Of a stretch of DNA of 35,646 bases, positions 1 through 7,639 are shown piece by piece. Position numbers and translations under genes: made by a program. The notes beneath the pieces were generated by a model. That model had not been told where the DNA came from. It made no database searches and worked only from the letters and a program-made list of their open reading frames with translations. Position 1 is the stretch's first letter; every line of letters starts with the position of its first letter. Source of the DNA: GCA-002700125 sp964434385 (lineage in GTDB: Bacteria > Chloroflexota > Dehalococcoidia > Lucifugimonadales > Lucifugimonadaceae); the NCBI GenBank assembly GCA_964434385.1, contig CAYSUW010000015.1:1-35646 (forward strand), given 5' to 3'.

Positions 1-55
1 CGCATGCTCCTATAATAAATAAAAGAGATATTGATATAATTAATGTTCTTTTCAT
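1..55 (-). CDS. Lipoprotein, N-terminal fragment cut by window edge
   Basis: Reading the minus strand from an ATG at 55-53 gives 18 codons to the window edge, beginning MKRTLIISISLLFIIGAC. This is a lipoprotein signal peptide: a basic n-region (Lys-Arg), a hydrophobic core and a lipobox Ile-Gly-Ala-Cys, with Cys18 the predicted lipidated residue. The start lies only 10 bp beyond the stop of the complete lipoprotein gene at 66-641, so the two are probably co-transcribed. The mature protein is outside the window, so its family is unknown, and whether it is another copy of the neighbouring family cannot be judged. Confidence 0.6.
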   Translation of the reverse strand, partial: MKRTLIISISLLFIIGAC

Positions 56-65
56 TAACTTTAGG

Positions 66-641
66 TTATTTATTTAATATATTAATTAAATCCCAACAAG
101 CTTTAATTGAATCTTTTGGGTCAACACCTTCACATAGCAAAATTAAATTGTTGTAGATCACATATTCTTGATATTTAGGAATTGTTCCATCACCAGTAAC
201 GTGCACTTTTGTTTCACCACCATACACCATTTTAGTTTGGGATAATTTTCTGTCGGTTAGACCTACTCTCCACATACTATTTTTCCTATTAAGATTAGCA
301 TCTACTCCTGTAGCATCTTCTGCAAAAGGTGTTCCATCTGATAGTGCAGTGGAATGATCAGGGTAAAATCTTAATTCATAATACCTAACACTATCTTCAT
401 CAGGACCCCAATATCCGTACCATGCTTCTTTAGCACCAGTCAATTTTGACACGTTATATTCTTTATATTCTTGAAACCCTGAGTCAAAAAAATCTTTAGA
501 AGAATATACTTTTTTCTCATCAAATACTTGTTTTAAAACCTCTTCTTCTATAACAGGTTCTGGAATAGCAGTAGGGGATATTTCGGAATTACATGATAAA
601 AATACCATAGTTAATAAAATTATTAGAAAATGCTTTTTCAT
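66..641 (-). CDS. Lipoprotein, paralogous family copy 1
   Basis: A 191-residue predicted lipoprotein of no family I can name. Residues 1-16 form a signal peptide ending in Phe-Leu-Ser-Cys17, followed by a Ser/Pro/Glu-rich linker to about residue 45. The globular part matches the proteins at 12810-13370 and 21259-21840. Shared elements are a DF-x-x-SGF start, a YELRFYxxH block, an AE-x-x-x-G-x-DA stretch, a PKYxxYVIYxN strand and a terminal LLCxG-x9-C element. Cys170 and Cys182, spaced by 12, are conserved in all three copies. This copy lacks the second cysteine pair of the other two. It is likely anchored on the outer face of the cytoplasmic membrane. Its function is unknown. Confidence 0.8.
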   Translation of the reverse strand: MKKHFLIILLTMVFLSCNSEISPTAIPEPVIEEEVLKQVFDEKKVYSSKDFFDSGFQEYKEYNVSKLTGAKEAWYGYWGPDEDSVRYYELRFYPDHSTALSDGTPFAEDATGVDANLNRKNSMWRVGLTDRKLSQTKMVYGGETKVHVTGDGTIPKYQEYVIYNNLILLCEGVDPKDSIKACWDLINILNK

Positions 642-681
642 AGTTATACATATTATTGTAAATAGCAGTTTTTGTGGAATA

Positions 682-1518
682 TTATATTTGGCTAGAATTT
701 TTTCTAACTATTATTGATCCTAAAATTACCATTAAGGCCCCAGCTAAAACTAATAGGCCTATTTCTTCTCTTAAAATAACCCATCCAATTAAAATTCCGA
801 ATAGGGGTTCTGATAAACGGATTACTGTAACTTCTGAAGGTTTGTAATTTTTTAGTAGCCATATGTTAGCTATAAAGTTAAATCCAGCTACTACAGCGCC
901 CTGATAAAGAATAGACAATATTAAAATAACAGAAATTATGTAAGGATCAGATTCAAAAATTGTACTTAATAATATGAAAACTATAGTCCCAAATAGTGCC
1001 TGAGACATTAATAATTTTAATGGAGAAATAGATTCGCTATTCTTTGCAAGAAAAATTGTTCTTACTCCAAGTAAAAATCCTGATATTAGACATAAAGAAT
1101 TTCCCATTAAATATGAAGAATTTCCTATTGAATCAAAATAAGTAACTATTATTCCAAAATATGCAATTATCACTCCAAAAAATTTTAAAAGAGTCATTTT
1201 ATCTTCTTTTATAAAAAAATGGCTTAAAATAATTACCCATATGGGGTATGTACTATTTAATATTATGCTTGAAGAAGCGGAAGTTTTACTTACTCCAATG
1301 TTTAGAAAAAGCAATTGTGCTGAAAATAGAATACCTAGTTGAAATAAAGGTTTGTATTCATTTTTTTTAGGCATTAGTGAAATTTTCTTATATCTAGCCC
1401 AAATAAATATTACAATTCCACTTACTAAAAAACGCATCCAGCCTTGTCTTATTGGAGGTGCATAGGGCATAGCAACTTTTAACGCAGTAGGATGTCCACC
1501 CCAAAATATTGACAGCAA
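682..1518 (-). CDS. EamA/DMT-family membrane transporter
   Basis: A drug/metabolite-transporter superfamily permease of about ten membrane helices, made of two EamA repeats. Visible marks are FWGGHPTALKVAMPYAPP in helix 1, the conserved ending of repeat 1 (FFGVIIAYFGIIVTYF), and in repeat 2 SEPLFGILIGWVILREE followed by GALMVILGSII. It probably exports or imports a small metabolite across the cytoplasmic membrane; the substrate cannot be read from sequence. The start is uncertain. The only usable codon is TTG at 1518, which trims helix 1 slightly. The frame stays open upstream to a stop at 1587 and still encodes hydrophobic residues (LNVL), but no ATG, GTG or TTG lies there. There is no clear SD. 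Confidence 0.85.
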   Translation of the reverse strand: MLSIFWGGHPTALKVAMPYAPPIRQGWMRFLVSGIVIFIWARYKKISLMPKKNEYKPLFQLGILFSAQLLFLNIGVSKTSASSSIILNSTYPIWVIILSHFFIKEDKMTLLKFFGVIIAYFGIIVTYFDSIGNSSYLMGNSLCLISGFLLGVRTIFLAKNSESISPLKLLMSQALFGTIVFILLSTIFESDPYIISVILILSILYQGAVVAGFNFIANIWLLKNYKPSEVTVIRLSEPLFGILIGWVILREEIGLLVLAGALMVILGSIIVRKNSSQI

Positions 1519-1609
1519 AACATTTAAGCTAGCAGCTTTAAAAGATAAGTTATTTCTTTTTTGTTGAGTACTGACTTTAAACCTCTAGAAAATATAGGTA
1601 TTTGGGAAT

Positions 1610-2413
1610 CTAAAGTTTTTTAATGAAATTTTTTAGAAGTTGGGTATATTCTTTATGTTTTTCAGATCTTACACCATGACCAGTGTCCCAGTATAATATT
1701 TCGCAATTTGAAATATTACTTTTGACTTTTTCTGCTATTGATTTATTCATTAGCCCACCTTTCTGAGTATTTCCTCCTAGAAGAATTGTCTTTGCTTTTA
1801 CTGTTTCAGATAGTTTAGGAGCATCTTGCCATATCCAATCAGGTTCAACATCCCAAATTTTTATATCATGATGAAAAGCATACGAGGCTCTTATCGTTCC
1901 CCAATAAGGGTTAGTTTTGAATATTTCGGGATCATATTGTTGATAATCAAATATTGCATCTAATACAGTTTTCCATTTTGGTTTTTGTTCAAGAAAAAAA
2001 GTTTCTTTTTTTACATGTTCAGGCATTTGATTTTTATCTTCAATAAACCAAGGAGGATCTTCTAGAAACATATGAGTGATTTTATTTCCTAATTTTGAAG
2101 CTAAATATAAAGATGTAGCAGAGCCTAGAGAATGACCAACAAGTATAATTCTTTTTTGATTTAAAGAATTAACGAATTCTAGAATTGGTGGATAATAAGT
2201 ATTGATATTATAAATTTCCAAGTGGTCACTTTTATTGTGACCGGGTAAATCAACTGCATATATCTTATTGGAATTAAATTCGTTTATTACGGGTTTCCAT
2301 ACTTCCCATCCTCCGGTCCATCCATGAATAAAAACTATTGTTGTATCTGATTGAACATCGTTACTAAAATAATTTAACTTTACATTTGAAGCTTCGAAAA
2401 TATATTCTGCCAT
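1610..2413 (-). CDS. Alpha/beta hydrolase
   Basis: A 267-residue single-domain alpha/beta-hydrolase fold protein. The oxyanion-loop motif HGWTGG is at residues 30-35, the nucleophile elbow GHSLG at 93-97 (Ser95), and the catalytic histidine in TGHG (His246). The usual acid position after strand 7 reads LLGGNTQKGG, with no Asp. Asp119 or Glu118 after strand 6 (LEDPPW) could supply the acid, as in some haloalkane-dehalogenase-type members. There is no signal peptide, so it is cytoplasmic. The substrate is unknown; an esterase, epoxide hydrolase or C-C hydrolase role is possible. An AGGATC sequence just before the ATG acts as the SD. Confidence 0.88.
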   Translation of the reverse strand: MAEYIFEASNVKLNYFSNDVQSDTTIVFIHGWTGGWEVWKPVINEFNSNKIYAVDLPGHNKSDHLEIYNINTYYPPILEFVNSLNQKRIILVGHSLGSATSLYLASKLGNKITHMFLEDPPWFIEDKNQMPEHVKKETFFLEQKPKWKTVLDAIFDYQQYDPEIFKTNPYWGTIRASYAFHHDIKIWDVEPDWIWQDAPKLSETVKAKTILLGGNTQKGGLMNKSIAEKVKSNISNCEILYWDTGHGVRSEKHKEYTQLLKNFIKKL

Positions 2414-2723
2414 GAGATCCTTTTGTCTTTGACTTAAGTATAATCATAAAATTTCCATATTTCGAATTGAGATATTTAAATTTAAGAATATAATATTGAG
2501 ACCTTAAGGATATATAAAAGATTCTAGATAATTTCAAATAAGAATCATTTAATTAGTCATATACTAGATAACTAACAATTGCAGGGGTCACATTCACAAG
2601 GATTACAATTGCAGTTTGGATTATCGCATTTTGTGTTTTCTAGTGTTTTCATAATTTAATTAACTCTAGTTTATTTTAGTAATTAGTTGAAATAATAATG
2701 AAGATGGAGAGAAGAATATGAAA
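2414..2723. other. 310-bp gap holding only the Cys-rich peptide
   Basis: Apart from the 26-codon ORF at 2572-2652, this gap is plain AT-rich sequence. It presumably carries the promoter of the hydrolase gene on the minus strand. I see no RNA gene, repeat or GC-rich terminator hairpin in it. Confidence 0.5.
2572..2652 (-). CDS. Tiny cysteine-rich metallothionein-like peptide
   Basis: A 26-residue ORF beginning MKTLENTKCDNPNCNC. Its last 18 residues hold seven cysteines (9, 14, 16, 19, 21, 24, 26), forming three CxC pairs and C-x-x-C links with Asn, Pro, Glu and Asp between them. This is the ligand pattern of metallothioneins and similar thiolate metal-binding peptides, so it probably binds Zn, Cu or Cd in the cytoplasm. 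It lacks the histidines and the longer fold of SmtA-type bacterial metallothioneins. It lies alone in the gap between the SDR and the alpha/beta hydrolase, on the same strand as both. An AGAG about 12 nt upstream is a weak SD. It is too short for normal gene callers. Chance is unlikely given the cysteine density in an AT-rich genome, but expression is unproven. Confidence 0.6.
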   Translation of the reverse strand: MKTLENTKCDNPNCNCNPCECDPCNC

Positions 2724-3536
2724 TTATTTCTCGTTCATATTATCCCATACTGATAAAGGTGATGCAGCATGTACTCCTGCATCAATAGGCATCACTATGC
2801 CAGAAATCCATTTAGATTCATCACTAGCTAAAAACACAACAGCCCAAGCTATATCCCAAGCTGTTCCTTCTGTACCTAAAGGACCCACTTTTCTTCTTAA
2901 TTCTCTAAGTTCTTTGGATATCTTCTCTTTTGCATTAGGGAAAGAACCCCAAATATGCCCTGGTGCTATACAATTTACTCTTATATTTTCTCTACCATGA
3001 TGAACAGCCATGATTCTAGTAAGATGAGCTACACCAGCTTTGGATACAGAATATGGAACATTTAGCCAACCTCCTGCTCTTATTCCATCAATTGAAGAAA
3101 TGTTGATGATTGATCCTCCTCCTGTTTTAGAAATATAAGGTATAGCATGTTTTGAAGACATTATTACACTCTTTAAATTCAAATCTGTTGACTTATACCA
3201 ATCTTTTTCTTCAATTTCTACTACAGAACCTCTACCAGAACCTCCAACATTATTAAGCAAAATATCTATTTTTCCGTAAGATTTGATACATTTCTCGATC
3301 ATAGATTTACAATCTTCTTCTTTTGAAACATCTGCAACAAAAATTGATGATTCTCCACCTTCTTTCTCTATTGTTTTTTGAGTAGATTCAACTCTTTTTA
3401 AATTCCTATCTACAAGAAGAACTTTAGCTCCTTCTCTAGCCATTAAGATAGAAGATGCCTGACCAGTACCTGGAATCTTTCCTCTAGTACCAGATCCAGT
3501 TACGATTGCAATTTTATTTTTTAGTCTTCCAGTCAT
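2724..3536 (-). CDS. Short-chain dehydrogenase/reductase
   Basis: A 270-residue classical SDR oxidoreductase using NAD(P). It shows a Rossmann N-terminus, DVSKEED at about residues 69-75, NNVGGSG in place of NNAG, SSIDG with the catalytic Ser, and YSVSKAG giving Tyr-x-x-x-Lys. The C-terminal part has VFLASDESKWISGIVMPIDAG, typical of 3-oxoacyl-ACP reductase-like SDRs. The coenzyme loop is unusual: instead of TGxxxGxG it reads TGSGTRGKIPGTGQA, about five residues longer. The gene follows the ThDP enzyme by 31 bp on the same strand, so the two are likely one transcript. The substrate is unknown. Confidence 0.9.
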   Translation of the reverse strand: MTGRLKNKIAIVTGSGTRGKIPGTGQASSILMAREGAKVLLVDRNLKRVESTQKTIEKEGGESSIFVADVSKEEDCKSMIEKCIKSYGKIDILLNNVGGSGRGSVVEIEEKDWYKSTDLNLKSVIMSSKHAIPYISKTGGGSIINISSIDGIRAGGWLNVPYSVSKAGVAHLTRIMAVHHGRENIRVNCIAPGHIWGSFPNAKEKISKELRELRRKVGPLGTEGTAWDIAWAVVFLASDESKWISGIVMPIDAGVHAASPLSVWDNMNEK

Positions 3537-3567
3537 TTTCTTTTGATAACTTTATTGAATTTCAAAT

Positions 3568-5241
3568 TTAAGATGTCCATGGCTTTGGAGGGAATGCATA
3601 TTGATCAGTAACTACATCCAAAATGCATAGTTTGTTAGAGTTAAATGCTTCGTCAAATGCTGCTGGCAAATCATTCGGGTTTTCAAGTCTTATGCCTTTA
3701 GCGCCTAAACTTTCAGCTACATTTTTAAAATTCACTTCTGTGAATTTCCATAGATCTCCATGATTTTTTTCAAGTTTTCCTCCATAAGCCCTAGTATTCA
3801 CACCTATTTCTTGATTAAGAGAACTATTGTTATTTACTAAAATTACAGCATTTAAATTCCAGCGTACTGCTGTTTCTATTTCGCTTAGGTGATACCAGAA
3901 GCCACCATCACCAGTAAATGCAAGTACAGGTCTTTTAGGTAACGCAGCTTTAGCCCCTAAAGCTGCTGGGAATCCCCATCCCAAAGAACCTGCAGCTCTA
4001 ATAAATTCTTGTTGAGGATTATTCAAATCAATCATTGTTCCACTCCATATTCCAGAGTGACCAGTGTCAGAAACTAAGAGAGTGTTATCAGGTAAAATTT
4101 TAGAAAGGTCTTTACATACTTTTTCTGGTCTGATGGGTATATTTTTTGAAAGCATCGAAGATTGAATTTCTTGTTCCCATTCAAATTTGAATTTTTGAAT
4201 TTTTTCTATCCATTTTTTTCTATTTTTTGAAGATTTTTTATCTATTATTCCTAAAAGAATTTTTAAAGTAGCCTTTGCATCTCCTACTAAACCAATTTCT
4301 ACTGGATAATGTTTGCCTATCTCTTCAGGATCTATATCAAGTTGTATTACTTTAGTGTCTTTCTTAGGAATTTCCCAATCTAAAGTTAATTGGCTTCCAG
4401 TTTGACTTCCTATAAAGAAAACAAGGTCAGATTCTAAAACTGCTTTATTAGCAGATGTAGCAGAGTAAAGGCCAGGGACACCAACATTTAAATCATTATT
4501 CCCAGGAATTGAATCTTTTCCATTTAACGAAGTTGCTACAGGAATATTTAAATTCTTTGATAATTCTAATAATTCTTTAGAAGCACTAGAAGCTCTAACC
4601 CCTCCGCCTGCAATAATTACAGGAAGTTTAGATTTTTCAAGAATATATGCTGCTTTCTCTATTAATTTCTTTTCAGGAGTGATCCTATAAGCAGGGAGTT
4701 TAGTGAATTCTTTTTCAATTATTAATTTTTTATTTATTTCTGCAAGTTCTATTTCTTCTCCAGTAGCTCCAGCAATTTCTATATGTGAAGGACCTGGTTT
4801 TCCAGAAGTAGAAGCTCTGAATGCTTGTCGAAGACTTTCAGGCATTTGTTCAGGATCTCCTATTTGCACACTGGATTTCGTTACGCTTTTGAACATTGCA
4901 AAATCATCAATCTCTTGATACGTATTTCTATTTTTAGAATTAGTGTTTGGTCCTCCAGTTATTGATATTACTGGAGAACAAGCTAGAAAAGGATCTTTTA
5001 ATCCTGCTGCTATATTTGCTGCCCCTACTTTTTGAGCCAGACAAATTCCAGGTTTTTTACTAGCTCGAGCATAACCATCAGCCATATATACTGCAGATTT
5101 TTCACTGTGAGTCATTATCCTTTTAATATTTGTATTTTTATCTATTTCAGCGAAAGTATAAGGTAAGATTACAGGCACAAAAAATAAATGTGTGACATCG
5201 TAAGATTCAAAGAATTTGGAGATAAATTTTGAGCCTTTCAT
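3568..5241 (-). CDS. Thiamine-diphosphate-dependent enzyme, acetolactate synthase-like
   Basis: A 557-residue member of the ThDP decarboxylase/lyase superfamily (AHAS, benzoylformate decarboxylase, oxalyl-CoA decarboxylase and relatives). The N-terminal Pyr domain carries the activating glutamate in HSEKSAVYMADGYAR (Glu47). A central domain covers roughly 190-330. The C-terminal PP domain has the metal-ThDP motif starting GDGGFWYHL at residue 444 and ending LVNNNS. It carries no regulatory neighbour (ilvN) and no ilvC, so true branched-chain synthesis is doubtful. With the downstream SDR it may form a two-gene catabolic or alpha-hydroxyketone pathway. The reaction is not predictable beyond ThDP-mediated C-C bond cleavage or formation. 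No convincing SD precedes the ATG. Confidence 0.88.
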   Translation of the reverse strand: MKGSKFISKFFESYDVTHLFFVPVILPYTFAEIDKNTNIKRIMTHSEKSAVYMADGYARASKKPGICLAQKVGAANIAAGLKDPFLACSPVISITGGPNTNSKNRNTYQEIDDFAMFKSVTKSSVQIGDPEQMPESLRQAFRASTSGKPGPSHIEIAGATGEEIELAEINKKLIIEKEFTKLPAYRITPEKKLIEKAAYILEKSKLPVIIAGGGVRASSASKELLELSKNLNIPVATSLNGKDSIPGNNDLNVGVPGLYSATSANKAVLESDLVFFIGSQTGSQLTLDWEIPKKDTKVIQLDIDPEEIGKHYPVEIGLVGDAKATLKILLGIIDKKSSKNRKKWIEKIQKFKFEWEQEIQSSMLSKNIPIRPEKVCKDLSKILPDNTLLVSDTGHSGIWSGTMIDLNNPQQEFIRAAGSLGWGFPAALGAKAALPKRPVLAFTGDGGFWYHLSEIETAVRWNLNAVILVNNNSSLNQEIGVNTRAYGGKLEKNHGDLWKFTEVNFKNVAESLGAKGIRLENPNDLPAAFDEAFNSNKLCILDVVTDQYAFPPKPWTS

Positions 5242-5372
5242 TTTTTAGATACAATGAGTTTTTTTTTGATAAAACTATCATACATGAAAATAAATTTTCA
5301 ATTTTTTAGTGTTAAGTGTTCAAGTTTTTTGATAAAAAACTGTTTTGGAAATTGTGTCGATACAATAATTAA

Positions 5373-6602
5373 TTAAATAATTTCTAGGTTAGGAAGTGGA
5401 ATGATGAATTTGCCTCCTTTCTCAGTGTATGAAGACAATTGATTCAATATTTCTTCTTTGAAATTCCAAGCAAAAAGTATTAGATAATCCGGATTTGTTT
5501 CATTCAATATTTGAGGAGATTTAATTTCAATTCCTGTTCCAGGAATAAATAATCCTTGTTTTAACGGACTTCTATCAATTGCATATTCTATTTTATTATT
5601 ATCTAATCCTAAAAAGTTTAATAGTGTAGTAGCTTTTGCAGGCGCTCCGTAACCAGCAACAGATTTTCCTTCTTTTTTTAGATTAGTTAATAATTCATTG
5701 AGATTTTTTTTAATATCTAGAGAATTCTTGGCGAAACTTTCACACTTAGATTTTTTTCCTATATGGTTATCTTGTTCCCACTGAATAAGATTTCCTACTG
5801 AAGTATCTGAGTCCCTAACTCCTTTTCTAGAAATTAATATTCTAAGTTGACCATGATGTAAAGGGATTCTTTCTATAAATGAAACTTCAAATCCAAAATC
5901 TTCAAACATTTTCTTTATAGGAGCAAGATGCCAATATGAAACATGTTCATGGTAAATTGTATCGAAAGCTACTTGGTCATAAATATCTGCTAAATAATGT
6001 GTCTCAATGAACACCACTCCATCTTTATCTAAGAGAGAATCTATTCCTCTAATGAAATCATCAAGTTTTTGTAAATGAGGAAAGGTGTTAGTTAGAGTAA
6101 TTACCTTTGCTTTCCCATGAGAACGAACTATTTTATTCGCTGTTTCATATCCGAAATAAGTAGAGATAGTGTCTACACCTTTATCTTTAGCTAATTTGGC
6201 TAAATTACTAGCAGGATCAACGCCTAATACTTTATTTCCTTTATTTAAAAATCCTGATAAAAGGGTACCATCGTTAGAGCCTATATCTACACATAAATCT
6301 TTTGAGTCTATATCTATAAAATTTGAAATGAAATCTGATATTTCTTCCAAGTGTTTTTTCAGAGTTGATGATACTGATGACATATATAGATAGTCTGTAA
6401 ACATCTCTTCAGGTTCCACAAAAGTTGTTAGTTGAACATGACCTGAAATATGGCATCTACCTAGTTTTAAGGGAAAAGTAGGTACGTTATCTAAATCTTT
6501 ACCCGACACAAGGCCATTAGCTAAAGGTGACATTCCTAAATCTAATATCTCTTCTATTTTACTAAGATCGTTTGGAATCAACGATTTTTCAATTATCTTC
6601 AT
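5373..6602 (-). CDS. Sugar C-methyltransferase (TcaB9/TylC3-like)
   Basis: A 409-residue SAM-dependent methyltransferase of the NDP-sugar C-methylation type. It has an N-terminal region with MSPLANG and FPLKLGRC, a class I SAM fold with DIGSNDG at 106-112, the catalytic-type motif YHEHVSYW around 217-224, and the C-terminal domain with GYGAPAKATTLLNF at about 316-329. It is expected to place a methyl group on a 4-keto sugar nucleotide, giving a branched sugar. The N-terminal zinc site of this family normally has CxxC pairs; here only Cys50 remains and the first pair is absent. It is the last gene of the nucleotide-sugar operon, 23 bp after hddA. A GGAG sits about 10 nt before the ATG. Confidence 0.85.
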   Translation of the reverse strand: MKIIEKSLIPNDLSKIEEILDLGMSPLANGLVSGKDLDNVPTFPLKLGRCHISGHVQLTTFVEPEEMFTDYLYMSSVSSTLKKHLEEISDFISNFIDIDSKDLCVDIGSNDGTLLSGFLNKGNKVLGVDPASNLAKLAKDKGVDTISTYFGYETANKIVRSHGKAKVITLTNTFPHLQKLDDFIRGIDSLLDKDGVVFIETHYLADIYDQVAFDTIYHEHVSYWHLAPIKKMFEDFGFEVSFIERIPLHHGQLRILISRKGVRDSDTSVGNLIQWEQDNHIGKKSKCESFAKNSLDIKKNLNELLTNLKKEGKSVAGYGAPAKATTLLNFLGLDNNKIEYAIDRSPLKQGLFIPGTGIEIKSPQILNETNPDYLILFAWNFKEEILNQLSSYTEKGGKFIIPLPNLEII

Positions 6603-6625
6603 TATTTTTCTGCTCCATATTTTTT

Positions 6626-7633
6626 TTATTCAACTAGTAAAACCCTTGATCCATTTGGATTATAATTTACTTTAATTTCAGGTAAGTCAAATAAGGCTTT
6701 TTTAATCTGGTTTTTCGATTTTTTGTCACTTATTATGAGTAAGAACCCACCACCACCTGCACCAAGTAATTTGCCTCCTAAAGCTCCATTGTCGATAGCT
6801 TTTTCATACCAGGAAGTGATTTTCTTATTAGTTATTTTCGATGAAAGATTCATTTTTTTCTCCCATCCTTTTTTAATTAATGTGCCAATTTCTTTTAATT
6901 CAAAATTATTATTGATTGTATTCCAGAAGACAGGGCATTGATTTTTCATAAAAAGTAATTCAGGAATATTTTCTTGTATATTTTGATTTTGATCACTTAA
7001 TATATCTGATGAATCTCTTTGTATTTTTGTCCAGAATAACAAGAAATTGTTAAATAGTATTTTTTTTATTTCCATTTCATTTAAGGCTATTGGTTCGACA
7101 GAAACTTCTCCAGAAGTGGAAACTTTGAAAAAATTTAATCCACCATAAGTTGCAGCATAATGATCTTGTATGCCAATAGGTTTTCCCAAAGAATTAATTT
7201 CAACTTCAATTGCTGCTTTAACTAAATCTTCCCTACTAATACTCTTGTTATTTAATTCGAAGAGGGCATTTAATAATCCAACGCAAAATGAACTGGAGGA
7301 ACCTAATCCAGATTTTTCAGGCAAATCTCCAATAGTACTTATAAATATTGGAGGCTTAGTTCCAGTTAATTTTATACACTCTCTAGCTATATCGTTTCGT
7401 ATATCTTTTAATTCATTGGTAATTTCAGAAGATGAATAATTTATTCTGTATTTTTCTTCGAAAATTGAGCTATGACGCTTTACTGTTACTATGATTTCTT
7501 TGTCGATTGTAGCACTGATAAAGGATCCGCCATGTTGAGTGTAAAATTTTTGAAAATCAGTACCTCCTCCCACAAATGATATTCTTAATGGAGTAGAAGT
7601 TACGACTATTTTTCTTTGATTTTTTGTTGTCAT
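6626..7633 (-). CDS. hddA: D-glycero-D-manno-heptose 7-phosphate kinase (GHMP family)
   Basis: A 335-residue GHMP kinase that matches HddA-type heptose-7-phosphate 1-kinases. It has the N-terminal TPLRISFVGGGTDF (14-27), the ATP loop LPEKSGLGSSSSF (104-116) and the C-terminal GALGGKLLGAGGGGF. In the GDP-heptose pathway it phosphorylates C1 of D-glycero-D-manno-heptose 7-phosphate to the 1,7-bisphosphate, before GmhB removes the C7 phosphate. gmhA and an HddC-GmhB fusion in the same operon support this over galactokinase or fucokinase alternatives. It starts 6 bp after the upstream epimerase gene, with no obvious SD, which suggests translational coupling. Confidence 0.85.
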   Translation of the reverse strand: MTTKNQRKIVVTSTPLRISFVGGGTDFQKFYTQHGGSFISATIDKEIIVTVKRHSSIFEEKYRINYSSSEITNELKDIRNDIARECIKLTGTKPPIFISTIGDLPEKSGLGSSSSFCVGLLNALFELNNKSISREDLVKAAIEVEINSLGKPIGIQDHYAATYGGLNFFKVSTSGEVSVEPIALNEMEIKKILFNNFLLFWTKIQRDSSDILSDQNQNIQENIPELLFMKNQCPVFWNTINNNFELKEIGTLIKKGWEKKMNLSSKITNKKITSWYEKAIDNGALGGKLLGAGGGGFLLIISDKKSKNQIKKALFDLPEIKVNYNPNGSRVLLVE

Positions 7634-7639
7634 ATTGAT

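Noticed and set aside
1610..2413. Alpha/beta hydrolase as a dead enzyme because the acid after strand 7 is missing
   Set aside because: Asp119 or Glu118 after strand 6 can act as the acid in this superfamily, so inactivity is not supported.
2797..3000. Plus-strand reading frame inside the SDR gene, and similar frames antisense to other genes
   Set aside because: They lie wholly inside well-supported genes on the other strand, have no recognisable domain and no SD.
5323..5341. Perfect inverted repeat AGTTTTTT-GAT-AAAAAACT downstream of the sugar operon
   Set aside because: Nearly all A/T, so weak, and without a T-tract on the minus strand after it. Such repeats arise easily in this composition, so it is not called as a terminator.
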